Below are positions 51,832-60,925 of a stretch of DNA of 64,000 nucleotides, piece after piece. The position numbers and the translations under genes were made by a program. Source of the DNA: JBJEFI01 sp051873875 (GTDB lineage Bacteria; Bacillota; Bacilli; Bacillales; Bacillaceae_G); assembly GCA_051873875.1 (NCBI GenBank), contig JBJEFI010000152.1, forward strand, positions 18,313-82,312. The letters run 5' to 3'. Positions within the stretch are counted from its first letter, which is position 1, and every line of letters starts with the position of its first letter. The notes beneath the pieces are model-generated. The model was not told the origin of the DNA. It was given only the letters and a program-made list of their open reading frames with translations, and did no database searches.

Positions 51832-52350
51832 ATGAGACACATCTTCTACGTTCTTCTTTTAACAATAATGTTTATTTGCGAAAATTTATTTATGTTATTT
51901 GTCCCAAATATAAGTTACTTTAATGAGTTTATTCTCGTACCTCATTTTTTATTATTTACACTGATGTTTATGGCAGTATACAATGAATATACAATGGCAA
52001 TTGTATATAGTATTATATTTGGACTATTGTTTGATGTTGTTTATACAGAAGTATTAGGTATCTATGTCTTTGCCTATTTTATGATTGTATATCTTTTAAA
52101 ACAAGCAATGCGACTATTGCACGGAAATCTATTCATCGTTTCTTTCTTATCTCTATGTGGTGTTGCGTTGCTAGAATTATATGTATATAGCTTATTAAGT
52201 TTATTTGGAAGTACAAATATGGCTTTAGGTGTTTTTTGGCATCAACGATTAATTCCTACTTTATTACTAAATACAGTTTTTGTTATTATTTTTTGTTTTC
52301 CATTAAAGAAGTTTTTGGTACGCTTAAAAGTAGATTTTAATGAAAAATAA
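51832..52350 (+). CDS. mreD: MreD, rod-shape-determining membrane protein
   Basis: This 172-aa protein is almost wholly hydrophobic, with five or six helices (YVLLLTIMFICENLFMLF; YTMAIVYSIIFGLLFDVVYTEVLG). The GLLFDV...LG pattern is typical of MreD. The ATG one base after the mreC stop follows GGAAGGGG. Longer frames within mreC are discarded. Confidence 0.93.
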   Translation: MRHIFYVLLLTIMFICENLFMLFVPNISYFNEFILVPHFLLFTLMFMAVYNEYTMAIVYSIIFGLLFDVVYTEVLGIYVFAYFMIVYLLKQAMRLLHGNLFIVSFLSLCGVALLELYVYSLLSLFGSTNMALGVFWHQRLIPTLLLNTVFVIIFCFPLKKFLVRLKVDFNEK

Positions 52351-52397
52351 AAGGATTTCAGGATTATGTGTCGAATAATATCGTGGGGTGAGCATAA

Positions 52398-53063
52398 GTG
52401 AAAGAACAAAAGCAACAGTATGTGACGATTAAGGGGACAAAGGAAGGGATTACATTAGTTCTGGACGATATATGTTCCTACCGTACTGTATTAGAGGAAT
52501 TAGATGAGAAGTTAACATCTAAATTTTGTGAAAATAGTGAACGTCCGTTAATACCTGTATACATTAATGTAGGTAATCGTTATTTAACGAAAGAACAAGA
52601 CGAAGAAATTCGGACGCTTGTGCGCATGAAGAAAAATCTAGTAGTAGAAAATATTAACTGTAATGTTATGTCTCGCGCAGAAGCATTAGAATGGAAACGA
52701 AGCAATGAAATTAAATCTGTAACAAAAACCATTCGTTCCGGACAAGTACTAAAAGTCCAAGGTGATCTTTTGCTTATTGGTGATGTAAATCCAGGTGGAA
52801 TGGTCGTTGCAGGTGGAAATATTTATGTTATGGGTGCTTTAAAGGGGATTGCGCATGCTGGTTATTATGGAAATAGAAATGCCATCATTGCTGCATCTTT
52901 AATGAAGCCTATGCAATTGCGAATTTATGACTTAATTACTCGCTCACCGGATACAACGGAGAGTGGAAATGAAATGGAGTATGCATATGTAAACGAAGAA
53001 GGGCGTATTGCCGTTGACCGTTTACAGCAACTTACCCATTTAAAACCGAATATAACAAGGTGA
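52398..53063 (+). CDS. minC: MinC, septum-site inhibitor
   Basis: This 221-aa inhibitor of FtsZ polymerisation has an N-terminal domain beginning VTIKGTKEGITLVLDD and a C-terminal right-handed beta-helix dimerisation domain (SGQVLKVQGDLLLIGDVNPGGMVVAGGNIYVMGALKGIAHAG). The GTG start is preceded by GGGGTGAG. It overlaps the region upstream of minD, its activating partner. Confidence 0.96.
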   Translation: MKEQKQQYVTIKGTKEGITLVLDDICSYRTVLEELDEKLTSKFCENSERPLIPVYINVGNRYLTKEQDEEIRTLVRMKKNLVVENINCNVMSRAEALEWKRSNEIKSVTKTIRSGQVLKVQGDLLLIGDVNPGGMVVAGGNIYVMGALKGIAHAGYYGNRNAIIAASLMKPMQLRIYDLITRSPDTTESGNEMEYAYVNEEGRIAVDRLQQLTHLKPNITR

Positions 53064-53083
53064 GAAAGGGGCTTGATGTAATC

Positions 53084-53878
53084 GTGGGAGAGGCTATAGT
53101 AATTACATCTGGTAAAGGTGGCGTAGGGAAAACTACGACTACAGCAAATTTAGGAACATCATTGGCATTGTTAGGAAAAAAAGTATGCCTCGTTGATACC
53201 GATATTGGCTTACGAAACCTTGACGTTGTCATGGGCCTTGAAAATCGAATCGTATATGATTTAGTTGACGTTGTGGAAGGGCGTTGTAAGCCACACCAAG
53301 CACTAATTAAGGACAAGCGTTTCGATTGTTTATATTTATTACCTGCAGCACAAACAAGTGATAAAACAGCTGTAAAGCCAGAGCAAATGCGTGTTTTAAT
53401 AAATGAATTAAAACAGGAATATGATTACATATTAATTGATTGCCCTGCAGGAATTGAACAGGGATATAAAAATGCTGTTGCTGGAGCTGAACATGCAATC
53501 GTAGTAACAACACCAGAAGTATCTTCTGTTCGTGATGCAGACCGTATTATCGGTTTATTAGAAAAAGAAAGTTTAACACCACCTAGATTAGTAATTAACC
53601 GTATTCGTCCTCATATGATGAAGAATGGAGATATGCTAGATGTAGATGAAATTGTTTCGTTACTAGGGATCGATTTAATTGGAATTGTCCAAGATGATGA
53701 TGGGGTTATTAAAGCTTCTAACTCTGGATTGCCAGTTGCATTGACACCAAATTCAAAAGCATCTCTTGCATATCGTAATATTGCTAGACGTATTCTAGGT
53801 GAAGCTGTTCCATTAGATTCATTAGAAGAAGAACAAGGAATGTTTACAAAGATGAAGAAATTCTTTGGCATTCGTTAA
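53084..53878 (+). CDS. minD: MinD, septum-site ATPase
   Basis: This 264-aa ParA-family ATPase recruits MinC to the membrane. It has the deviant Walker A SGKGGVGKTTTTANLG, the switch regions VDTDIGLRNLDVVMG and IDCPAGIEQG, and a C-terminal amphipathic membrane-targeting helix (MFTKMKKFFGIR). The GTG at 53084 gives MGEAIVITSGKGG, the usual start. The GTG at 53060, overlapping the minC stop, is an alternative with poorer N-terminal match. Confidence 0.97.
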   Translation: MGEAIVITSGKGGVGKTTTTANLGTSLALLGKKVCLVDTDIGLRNLDVVMGLENRIVYDLVDVVEGRCKPHQALIKDKRFDCLYLLPAAQTSDKTAVKPEQMRVLINELKQEYDYILIDCPAGIEQGYKNAVAGAEHAIVVTTPEVSSVRDADRIIGLLEKESLTPPRLVINRIRPHMMKNGDMLDVDEIVSLLGIDLIGIVQDDDGVIKASNSGLPVALTPNSKASLAYRNIARRILGEAVPLDSLEEEQGMFTKMKKFFGIR

Positions 53879-53882
53879 AAGG

Positions 53883-53917
53883 GAGAGGTAGACGATGATG
53901 TCTACCTTTTATTTTTT
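53883..53917 (+). terminator. Terminator after minD
   Basis: The stem AGGTAGAC/GTCTACCT with a six-base loop is followed by T-rich sequence. Confidence 0.75.
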
Positions 53918-54021
53918 ATAAAGATAAATGTAGGGTGTAGGCTTTTTCTTTCTTCTGTCATCTTTTTTCTTTTCTACTCATAAACTTGTACAAAGATGTA
54001 GGAAAAGGAGATGAAAATGAA

Positions 54022-54741
54022 ATGAGCAGACGGGCGGAAGATATTCGAAAACGAATTGCCAAGCGAAATGAACAAAAACGGTATTATTCGTTTGACACAG
54101 ATATGCAACATTATCAATATGAGCATATAGAATTAGATACAAAACAAAAGGCAAAGGTTAATATTCATGGTCAACTTGTAAAAATACTATTCTCCATCGC
54201 ACTTGTTTTAGCAATTGCCGTGATATATCGTGGAGAGGCATCTGGACAGAAGCAGACGCTTCGAAATGCTGTTTCTTCTTTATTTAATCAAGATTTCCAA
54301 TTTGCTGCGGTAAATAATTGGCTAGAAATGAATTTTGGTCAATCACTAACATTTATTAATGATGAAAAAAACAAAAATGGTAGTAGTGAGTTGGCTGTTC
54401 CTGCCAACGGTCGTGTGTTACAAGGATTTCAAGAGGATGGACAAGGCGTAATGGTAGAAGTGGATCCCAATGCAAAAGTAGGAGCCATTAAAGAAGGGAA
54501 AGTTATTTATATTGGAAATAAACCAAATGTAAATAATACAGTTGTTATTCAACATGATGACAATACAGAATCTTGGTACGGTAACCTGGAGGGTATTTCT
54601 GTAAAGTTATACGATCAAGTAAAAGTACGGCAAGTAGTAGGACATGCGAAAGAAGAAAGCGGAAAAGGACAGTTTTATTTTGCTCTTAAAAAGAATGAAA
54701 AATTTATTGATCCAATTCAGGTGATTCCATTTGTTGAGTAA
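54022..54741 (+). CDS. spoIVFA: SpoIVFA, inhibitor of the SpoIVFB protease
   Basis: This 239-aa bitopic protein of the mother-cell membrane around the forespore has a basic N-terminus (RAEDIRKRIAKRNEQKR), a transmembrane helix (KILFSIALVLAIAVIYRG) and a C-terminal M23/LytM-like domain (GVMVEVDPNAKVGAIKEGKVIYIG). The LytM histidine set looks incomplete, as expected for a non-enzymatic regulator. It holds SpoIVFB inactive until forespore signalling. The ATG at 54022 follows AAAGGAG by about 11 bases. Confidence 0.93.
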   Translation: MSRRAEDIRKRIAKRNEQKRYYSFDTDMQHYQYEHIELDTKQKAKVNIHGQLVKILFSIALVLAIAVIYRGEASGQKQTLRNAVSSLFNQDFQFAAVNNWLEMNFGQSLTFINDEKNKNGSSELAVPANGRVLQGFQEDGQGVMVEVDPNAKVGAIKEGKVIYIGNKPNVNNTVVIQHDDNTESWYGNLEGISVKLYDQVKVRQVVGHAKEESGKGQFYFALKKNEKFIDPIQVIPFVE

Positions 54742-55582
54742 TTTATTACAACTTGTAACGAAGTTTCGTATTCATCCGCTTTTTTGGGCAATTATTATGA
54801 TTGCTGTGCTGACGGCGCAGGTGAAGGAATTTGCTATTTTATTTTTAATCGTCATAATTCATGAACTTGGTCATGCGGTAGCGGCTGTTTATTATAAATG
54901 GCGAATTGTGAAAATTGAGCTACTGCCCTTTGGAGGTGTTGCTGTAACAGAGGAACATGGAAATAAGCCAATAAAGGAAGAAGTAATCGTTATTTTAGCA
55001 GGACCTATTCAGCATATTTGGATGGGGGCTGTTATGTATGCACTTGGGCAGGCTGGTATGGTAGAAGCATCTTTATATGAGTTATTTATGATGAATAATA
55101 CATTGTTATTTCTCTTTAATTTATTGCCAATTTGGCCTTTAGATGGGGGGAAATTATTGTTTAATGGATTAACAGCGAAGATTCCATTTGTAAGAGCACA
55201 TTTACGAACCATTTATTTTTCCGTCGTAGCAGGTTTAATCTTTTTCCTTGCTTCTTTGTTATTTCAATCCTTTAATTTAATGTTATTTATTGTTATGTTA
55301 TTTGTAGGAATATCCTTATATACAGAATGGAAGCAACACCCTTATATTTTTCTTCGTTTTTTATTAGAGCGGTATTACGGAAAGGAAGACAATGTAAGGA
55401 AGTTAAAGATCTTGCCTGCTCATAAATCCAATCGTCTAATGGATATCTTTCGGCAATTTTTCCGTGGAAGCAAGCATACGATTATTGTTGAAAATGGTGA
55501 GAGATATGATGAAAATGAATTGTTGTATGCGTATTTTTCTGAAAAACGAATTCAAGAAAGTATAGGAGATTTATACGGCTAG
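54731..55582 (+). CDS. spoIVFB: SpoIVFB, pro-sigma-K processing intramembrane protease
   Basis: This 283-aa site-2-type metalloprotease cleaves pro-sigma-K in the mother cell. The zinc ligands are in HELGH (FLIVIIHELGHAVAAVYY) and the downstream Asp in NLLPIWPLDGGKLLF. A C-terminal CBS-like domain (about residues 210-280) follows the helices. The TTG start at 54731 (or 54734) overlaps the end of spoIVFA and follows AGGTGAT. Its presence matters here because its product sigma-K normally drives gerE. Confidence 0.96.
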   Translation: MLSNLLQLVTKFRIHPLFWAIIMIAVLTAQVKEFAILFLIVIIHELGHAVAAVYYKWRIVKIELLPFGGVAVTEEHGNKPIKEEVIVILAGPIQHIWMGAVMYALGQAGMVEASLYELFMMNNTLLFLFNLLPIWPLDGGKLLFNGLTAKIPFVRAHLRTIYFSVVAGLIFFLASLLFQSFNLMLFIVMLFVGISLYTEWKQHPYIFLRFLLERYYGKEDNVRKLKILPAHKSNRLMDIFRQFFRGSKHTIIVENGERYDENELLYAYFSEKRIQESIGDLYG

Positions 55583-55607
55583 CGTTGACAGATGACGCTA
55601 GCTTTTT
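55578..55607 (+). terminator. Terminator overlapping the spoIVFB stop
   Basis: The perfect stem GCTAGCGT/ACGCTAGC is followed by T residues and includes the TAG stop of spoIVFB. Confidence 0.75.
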
Positions 55608-55641
55608 CATAATGGTAAAAAAAGAAGAAGGTAGGAAACGT

Positions 55642-57057
55642 GTGTTGCGAAAAGTATATATAAACGGGCAAGGGCATGAGAAGCGAATTGCAGTCGTTGA
55701 AAATAATCAATTAGTGGAGTGTTTTTATTACCGCGAGGAGAAAGAAGGTGTCGTGGGCTCTCTTTATATTGGACGAGTGACAAAAGTATTAAAAGGAATG
55801 AATGCTGCTTTTGTTGATATTGGTTTAAAGAAGATGGGGTATTTACATTACAGTGATACCCTTCAAAAAGGGGAAGATATTAATCGTAGCGTTCATGAAG
55901 GACAATGGCTATTAGTAGGAATTGCGAAAGAAGGAGTAGATGACAAAGGACCAAAGCTGACACAAAAAGTAGAAATAACGAGTTCTTATGGTGTGTACAA
56001 GCCTTATGATCATTTCATTACAATGTCGAAACAAATTGATAATGAAGAAAAACGAAAAGACTTAAAAAGAGTTGGGAAAAAGATTTGTCCAAAACAAGGT
56101 GGGATTATTTTTCGTTCTATTTGTCAAGAAACCCCATTAGCTGAAGTGGAAGCAAGTATTTACACATTAAAAGAAACGTTTGAAGAAATGCAAAGGAAGA
56201 TTGCCGTTGCAAAAAGTCCACAACTTCTTTCTGATGATGTTTCCTATGTCCATCACTTTTTTAAAGAAATTACGCCAGCATCAATTAGCGAATGTGTTGT
56301 AGACGATTTTGATGCGTATCAACAAGTTAAAACGGTTTATAAAGATGTTTATTATGATCGAGAAAAAGAAGACTTATTTATGAAAAATGGATTAACGACA
56401 GCACTTGAAAATAGTATAAAGCGTGTTGTTTGGTTAAAAAACGGTGCGTATCTTTTAATTGATATAACAGAAACAATGACGGTTATTGATGTGAATACAG
56501 GGAAGTTTACTGGAAAGGCAAATCAAGAAAATACAGTTTACCAAACAAATCTAGCCGCTGCAAAGGAAATTGCTCGTCAACTTCGTCTTCGTGATATTGG
56601 TGGGATGATTATGGTTGATTTTATTAATATGAACAAGAAGGAAGAACGTGAAGCAGTTCGTCGTGCATTTATTCAGGCATGTGAACAAGATCGTTCTCAA
56701 GTTCGTGTCTATGATTTTACCGCACTAGGTATTTTAGAAGTAACGAGAAAACGAAAAAAACAAGATCTTGCTTCCTTCTTATCTCAGCCGTGTAGCACTT
56801 GTCATGGCAGAGGAATTGTTAAGTCAGTGGAAACGATTGTGTTTGAATTAGAGAGAGAACTTCTTTCCTATCAAAATAGTGGTGAAGAAGCCGTCCTTAT
56901 TGCTTGTAGTCCTGATATAAAAAAGGGAGTAGAGGAAATAATTACAAAAGAAAAAATAGAAAGAGCGTGTAGTATGTTCCTCTTTTTTGATGTACAATCA
57001 TCACCGACATCGTTTTATCGGATTAGTCGCTTTGGGACTGCTCGTGATTTTCAATGA
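55642..57057 (+). CDS. rng: Ribonuclease E/G family protein (Rng)
   Basis: This 471-aa endoribonuclease has an S1 RNA-binding domain (SLYIGRVTKVLKGMNAAFVDIGLKKMGYLH). The catalytic-core aspartates lie in TMTVIDVNTGKFTGK and GGMIMVDFINM, and the zinc-link cysteines in QPCSTCHGRG. That is an RNase G layout without the long RNase E tail. The GTG at 55642 has AGAAGGTAGG just upstream. It sits between spoIVFB and rplU, a common position in Bacillaceae that keep this gene; B. subtilis lacks it. Confidence 0.93.
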   Translation: MLRKVYINGQGHEKRIAVVENNQLVECFYYREEKEGVVGSLYIGRVTKVLKGMNAAFVDIGLKKMGYLHYSDTLQKGEDINRSVHEGQWLLVGIAKEGVDDKGPKLTQKVEITSSYGVYKPYDHFITMSKQIDNEEKRKDLKRVGKKICPKQGGIIFRSICQETPLAEVEASIYTLKETFEEMQRKIAVAKSPQLLSDDVSYVHHFFKEITPASISECVVDDFDAYQQVKTVYKDVYYDREKEDLFMKNGLTTALENSIKRVVWLKNGAYLLIDITETMTVIDVNTGKFTGKANQENTVYQTNLAAAKEIARQLRLRDIGGMIMVDFINMNKKEEREAVRRAFIQACEQDRSQVRVYDFTALGILEVTRKRKKQDLASFLSQPCSTCHGRGIVKSVETIVFELERELLSYQNSGEEAVLIACSPDIKKGVEEIITKEKIERACSMFLFFDVQSSPTSFYRISRFGTARDFQ

Positions 57058-57111
57058 AAATTAGACGTATAAAGCTAGGAATAATGTGATTTTGAGCGAG
57101 TGAAAAAGAAA

Positions 57112-57141
57112 TTGACAGCAATGTAGCCATTATGGTATCAT
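57112..57141 (+). promoter_or_regulatory. Promoter of rplU-ysxB-rpmA
   Basis: TTGACA (57112-57117) and TATCAT (57136-57141) are 18 bases apart, just before the L21 leader. Confidence 0.75.
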
Positions 57142-57144
57142 TTT

Positions 57145-57235
57145 GAATGTATTGTTTGTAGCCTCGTGCTACAACCGCACATTCACAGGTTTATAAGTAC
57201 TTTTAGTACACCTGCATATGGCGAGTCTTAGAATA
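57145..57235 (+). promoter_or_regulatory. L21 leader RNA
   Basis: The 5' UTR folds into two hairpins: GAATGT/ACATTC enclosing TTGTAGC/GCTACAA, and CAGGT...GTAC/GTAC...ACCTG. This matches the ribosomal-protein leader found before rplU in Bacilli, thought to bind L21 or L27 for autoregulation. Confidence 0.85.
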
Positions 57236-57253
57236 TTGAGGAGGTGCAACAGA

Positions 57254-57562
57254 ATGTACGCAATTATCGAAACAGGTGGAAAGCAAATCCGCGTAGAGCA
57301 AGGTCAAACTATCTATGTTGAGAAAGTAAATGCTGAAGCTGGTGAAACTGTAACTTTTGATAAAGTTCTTTTCGTAGGTGGAGAAAACGTAAAAGTAGGT
57401 GCTCCTACTGTTGAAGGTGCTACTGTAACTGCAAAGGTTGAGAAGCATGGTAAACAAAAGAAAATCATCGTTTTCAAATACAAAGCTAAAAAGAACTGCC
57501 GTCGTAAACAAGGTCATCGTCAACCATACACTAAATTAGTAGTTGAAGCTATCAACGCTTAA
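57254..57562 (+). CDS. rplU: 50S ribosomal protein L21
   Basis: This 102-aa protein begins MYAIIETGGKQIRVEQGQ and ends GHRQPYTKLVVEAI, both diagnostic of L21. GAGGAGGTG precedes the ATG. It is first of the rplU-ysxB-rpmA operon and uses highly biased codons. Confidence 0.98.
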   Translation: MYAIIETGGKQIRVEQGQTIYVEKVNAEAGETVTFDKVLFVGGENVKVGAPTVEGATVTAKVEKHGKQKKIIVFKYKAKKNCRRKQGHRQPYTKLVVEAINA

Positions 57563-57571
57563 TTAGTAGAC

Positions 57572-57913
57572 ATGATTAAGATTACGATTTCTCGTTTGAA
57601 AGACAATCGTATCGGTTCATTTACAGTATCTGGACATGCTTATTACGATGAGCCTGGTAAAGACATTGTATGTGCCGGTGTTTCAGCTGTAACGGTTGGA
57701 ACAGTCAATGCGATTGATCAGCTTTGTGGCATTTCTGCTTCTAAGCATACAGAAATGAAACATGGTTATCTTCAATACAGTGTTCCTACTGTTAATGAAG
57801 AGACTGATTATAAAGCCCAGCTTTTACTTGAAGGAATGCTCGTTTCATTACGATCAATTCAAGAAGGCTACGAAAAGTTCATTCACATTCGTGAAAAGTT
57901 ACAGGAGGTGTAA
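57572..57913 (+). CDS. ysxB: Prp (YsxB), protease that trims L27
   Basis: This 113-aa cysteine protease has His22 and Cys34 in SGHAYYDEPGKDIVCAGVSA, the catalytic pair described for Prp. It removes the short N-terminal extension of L27. Its gene lies between rplU and rpmA, and the rpmA product here has the extension, so the pair is functionally consistent. Confidence 0.96.
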   Translation: MIKITISRLKDNRIGSFTVSGHAYYDEPGKDIVCAGVSAVTVGTVNAIDQLCGISASKHTEMKHGYLQYSVPTVNEETDYKAQLLLEGMLVSLRSIQEGYEKFIHIREKLQEV

Positions 57914-57918
57914 AACAC

Positions 57919-58209
57919 ATGTTAAGATTAGATCTTCAGCTTTTCGCTTCGAAAAAAGGTGTAGGTTCTACTAAGAACGGTCGTGACTCTGAATCTAAAC
58001 GTTTAGGTGCTAAACGTGCAGACGGTCAATTCGTAACTGGTGGTTCTATTCTTTATCGTCAACGTGGTACTAAGATTTATCCTGGTACAAACGTTGGTCG
58101 CGGTGGAGATGATACTTTATTCGCTAAAGTTGACGGCATCGTAAAATTTGAACGTTTAGGCCGTGACAAGAAGCAAGTTAGCGTATATCCAGTTGCTCAA
58201 GAAGCGTAA
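57919..58209 (+). CDS. rpmA: 50S ribosomal protein L27
   Basis: This 96-aa L27 precursor begins MLRLDLQLF followed by ASKKGVGSTKNGRDS. The first nine residues form the Prp-cleaved leader found in Firmicutes. CAGGAGGTG precedes the ATG. A strong terminator follows. Confidence 0.98.
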   Translation: MLRLDLQLFASKKGVGSTKNGRDSESKRLGAKRADGQFVTGGSILYRQRGTKIYPGTNVGRGGDDTLFAKVDGIVKFERLGRDKKQVSVYPVAQEA

Positions 58210-58224
58210 TATTGGAAAAATTGG

Positions 58225-58256
58225 AACTCTAACTCCATTGTGAGTTAGAGTTTTTT
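58225..58256 (+). terminator. Terminator after rpmA
   Basis: The stem AACTCTAACTC/GAGTTAGAGTT is followed by T residues. Confidence 0.88.
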
Positions 58257-58448
58257 CATAGAAATTGAATAAAAGCATTTTGCGAAGGTTAGGTGTCTAC
58301 TCACAACTTGTTTTGCTTGAAAAACATTAACTTTGACATATAAAATAAAGTGTCAAGGTTTCTCGTTTTTTGTTCAAAGATAGCTAACTTTGCTACGATA
58401 TTGTTAAAGAACCGTTTATGGTTTTTTAAGTAGGGATGGATGATGAGA

Positions 58449-58994
58449 ATGAAAGAAATTCGTCAACAGCCAGGGGTGATAACAGATATTTTGCGTCACT
58501 CAAGGCATGAATGGCTCAACCAACTTCAACTAATAAAGGGATATCTTGAATTAGGTGATAAAGAGCGTGTTTGTGAAATTATTGATGAAATTGTTTTTCA
58601 AGCAAATCAAGAGACAACATTATCTAATTTGAAGATGAATAAGACAGCGGAGCTATTTTTAACGTATAATTGGGATGTTCACAATTATAAAATAGAGTTT
58701 GAAATATTACTTGCGCAACAAAATTTATCTTTTATCGATGATGTCGTATATAATTGGGTAGATACATTTTTGCAAATTGTTGATAATGGTGCAGATATTT
58801 TTTATGATAATTTTTTAAGCATTACAATTGCGGAGAACGAAGAAGGATACTGTTTCATTTTTGATTTTAGTGGAAGGCTAAAAGATATAACTGAATTAAA
58901 GCAATATGTAGGCAAACAAAATAATGAATTAGATGTACATATGCATGAATGTACGTTAAATGTATTTTCGATCGAAATGAGAGTAAAGAGGTGA
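58449..58994 (+). CDS. spo0B: Spo0B, sporulation phosphotransferase
   Basis: This 181-aa protein relays phosphate from Spo0F to Spo0A. The phospho-histidine is His20 in ILRHSRHEWLNQLQLIKGYL, within the helical hairpin that dimerises into a four-helix bundle. A degenerate kinase-like C-domain follows. Several ATGs (58440, 58443, 58449) are in frame after AGGGATGG; I choose the last for spacing. It is four bases before obg, as in B. subtilis. Confidence 0.92.
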   Translation: MKEIRQQPGVITDILRHSRHEWLNQLQLIKGYLELGDKERVCEIIDEIVFQANQETTLSNLKMNKTAELFLTYNWDVHNYKIEFEILLAQQNLSFIDDVVYNWVDTFLQIVDNGADIFYDNFLSITIAENEEGYCFIFDFSGRLKDITELKQYVGKQNNELDVHMHECTLNVFSIEMRVKR

Positions 58995-58998
58995 CAAC

Positions 58999-60288
58999 AT
59001 GTTTGTCGATCAGGTCAAGATCTATGTAAAAGGTGGCGATGGTGGAAACGGGATTGTTTCTTTCCGTCGTGAGAAATATGTAGCAATGGGTGGACCAGCA
59101 GGTGGCGATGGTGGCCGTGGTGGTTCTGTTATCTTTCAAGTAGAAGAAGGACTGCGTACGTTAATGGATTTCCGCTTTAAACGTCATTTTAAAGCAGATC
59201 GTGGTGTACATGGGATGACAAAAGGGCGCCATGGTGCCAATGCAGAAGATTTAATCGTTAAGGTTCCACCAGGGACAATTATATCAGATGTTGCGACAGG
59301 TGAAATCATTGCAGATTTAGTTGAACATGGACAACAAGCCGTTATCGCACGTGGTGGCCGTGGTGGTCGTGGAAACTGTCGTTTCGCAACGCCTGCCAAT
59401 CCAGCTCCAGAAATTTGTGAAAATGGGGAGCCAGGTCAAGAACGTGAAGTACAATTAGAATTAAAAGTACTTGCAGATGTTGGTTTAGTAGGCTTCCCAA
59501 GTGTAGGAAAATCAACATTATTATCTGTTGTATCATCTGCCCGTCCAAAAATTGGGGCATATCATTTCACAACAATTGTTCCAAATATTGGTGTGGTTAA
59601 CGTTGGAGATGGCCGTAGCTTTGTAATGGCTGATTTACCGGGATTAATTGAAGGTGCCCATGAGGGAGTAGGTTTAGGTCATCAATTCTTACGTCATATC
59701 GAACGTACACGTGTAATTGTTCACGTTGTTGATATGTCAGGTATGGAAGGTCGTGATCCTTACGAGGATTATGTGACAATTAATGAAGAGTTAAAACAAT
59801 ACAATCTTCGTTTAATGGAGCGTCCACAAATTGTCGTTGCCAATAAAATGGACATTGAAGGTGCAGAAGAAAATTTAGAGGCGTTTAAAGAGAAAGTCGG
59901 AGAAGAGGTTACTATTTTCCCAATTTCAGCAATCTCACATCAAGGATTGAAAGAACTTCTTTATACGGTATCAGATTTAGTAGAAACAACACCAGAATTC
60001 CCATTACACGAATTAGCTGAGGAAGAAAACAAAGGTCGTGTTCTTTATAAATTCGAAGAAGAGAAAGCAGAATTTAAAATTGATCGTGAGCCAGATGGCA
60101 CGTTCGTTGTATCTGGATTTGACATTGAGCGCTTGTTCAAGATGACAGACTTCTCTCGTGAAGAGTCAATTCGTCGTTTTGCTCGTCAAATGCGTACAAT
60201 GGGTATTGATGCAGCATTACGTGAACGTGGTGCAAAAGATGGCGATATCGTTAAAATTCTTGAATTTGAATTTGAGTTTATGGACTAA
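58999..60288 (+). CDS. obg: Obg/CgtA GTPase
   Basis: This 429-aa essential GTPase acts in ribosome maturation and sporulation entry. It has the glycine-rich Obg fold (VKGGDGGNGIVSFRREKYVAMGGPAGGDGGRGG), the G domain (GFPSVGKSTLL; DLPGLIEGAHEG; NKMD) and a C-terminal OCT domain. AAAGAGGTGACAAC precedes the ATG. A bidirectional terminator separates it from niaR. The pheB/pheA genes that follow obg in B. subtilis are absent here. Confidence 0.98.
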   Translation: MFVDQVKIYVKGGDGGNGIVSFRREKYVAMGGPAGGDGGRGGSVIFQVEEGLRTLMDFRFKRHFKADRGVHGMTKGRHGANAEDLIVKVPPGTIISDVATGEIIADLVEHGQQAVIARGGRGGRGNCRFATPANPAPEICENGEPGQEREVQLELKVLADVGLVGFPSVGKSTLLSVVSSARPKIGAYHFTTIVPNIGVVNVGDGRSFVMADLPGLIEGAHEGVGLGHQFLRHIERTRVIVHVVDMSGMEGRDPYEDYVTINEELKQYNLRLMERPQIVVANKMDIEGAEENLEAFKEKVGEEVTIFPISAISHQGLKELLYTVSDLVETTPEFPLHELAEEENKGRVLYKFEEEKAEFKIDREPDGTFVVSGFDIERLFKMTDFSREESIRRFARQMRTMGIDAALRERGAKDGDIVKILEFEFEFMD

Positions 60289-60338
60289 AAAGAACGATAA
60301 ACAATTATATTTGGATATCGTAACGATTATAAATAGAG

Positions 60339-60369
60339 AAAAAGAGCTGAAATCATTCAGCTCTTTTTT
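60339..60369. terminator. Bidirectional terminator between obg and niaR
   Basis: The stem AAAAGAGCTGAA/TTCAGCTCTTTT with a four-base loop is flanked by A and T runs and sits between convergent genes. Confidence 0.85.
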
Positions 60370-60925
60370 ATTCGTTTATTATCCCTTTTAAAATGCCAAT
60401 TGCTTGTAATTCTTGGCAAGCTGCTTGTATTTTTGCTTCAGAATCTGCTTCAATTAAATGAAAATGAATGCCATTATTCGTTAATTGTGATAAATAAGTT
60501 CCTTTTGTATCTTTCATTTTTTGAATAAATTGTTCTACTTCATAGCGAGTACTAACGTCAATGGTGGCAACAAGTTCTCCGTAAATTGGATGAGCAATAC
60601 TTACATTTTTCACGGTAACACCATGGTCAACTAAAGTAAACAACTCATCTGTTACTTGCTGTTCATTATGAACACATTTAATTGTTTTTGTAATTTTTTC
60701 TTGTTTTGTTTTTACTGACATGTATACATAGCCGTTTGGAGTAGAGATAATTGGTTCATTTCGTGCTTTTAATAATGTCATATCACCAACGATTACTTGA
60801 CGGCTTACATTTGCTCGTCTAGCCAGTTCTGTTCCTGTTAAGGGAGTATCTGTTTCTTTCATCCACTTTATAATCAAATGCCTTCTTGCTTCTCCTAATA
60901 ACTTTGGTTGTTTTTCATCTTTCAT
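60368..60925 (-). CDS. niaR: NiaR (YrxA), niacin-responsive repressor
   Basis: This 185-aa regulator has an N-terminal HTH_11 domain (LLGEARRHLIIKWMKETDTPLTGTELARRANVSRQVIVGDM) and a C-terminal 3H domain with conserved histidines (VDHGVTVKNVSIAHPIYGELVATIDV; NNGIHFHLIEA) that binds nicotinic acid. It represses NAD de novo genes in Bacillus. It overlaps the nifS-like gene by four bases, forming a minus-strand pair divergent from nadB. Confidence 0.94.
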   Translation of the reverse strand: MKDEKQPKLLGEARRHLIIKWMKETDTPLTGTELARRANVSRQVIVGDMTLLKARNEPIISTPNGYVYMSVKTKQEKITKTIKCVHNEQQVTDELFTLVDHGVTVKNVSIAHPIYGELVATIDVSTRYEVEQFIQKMKDTKGTYLSQLTNNGIHFHLIEADSEAKIQAACQELQAIGILKGIINE

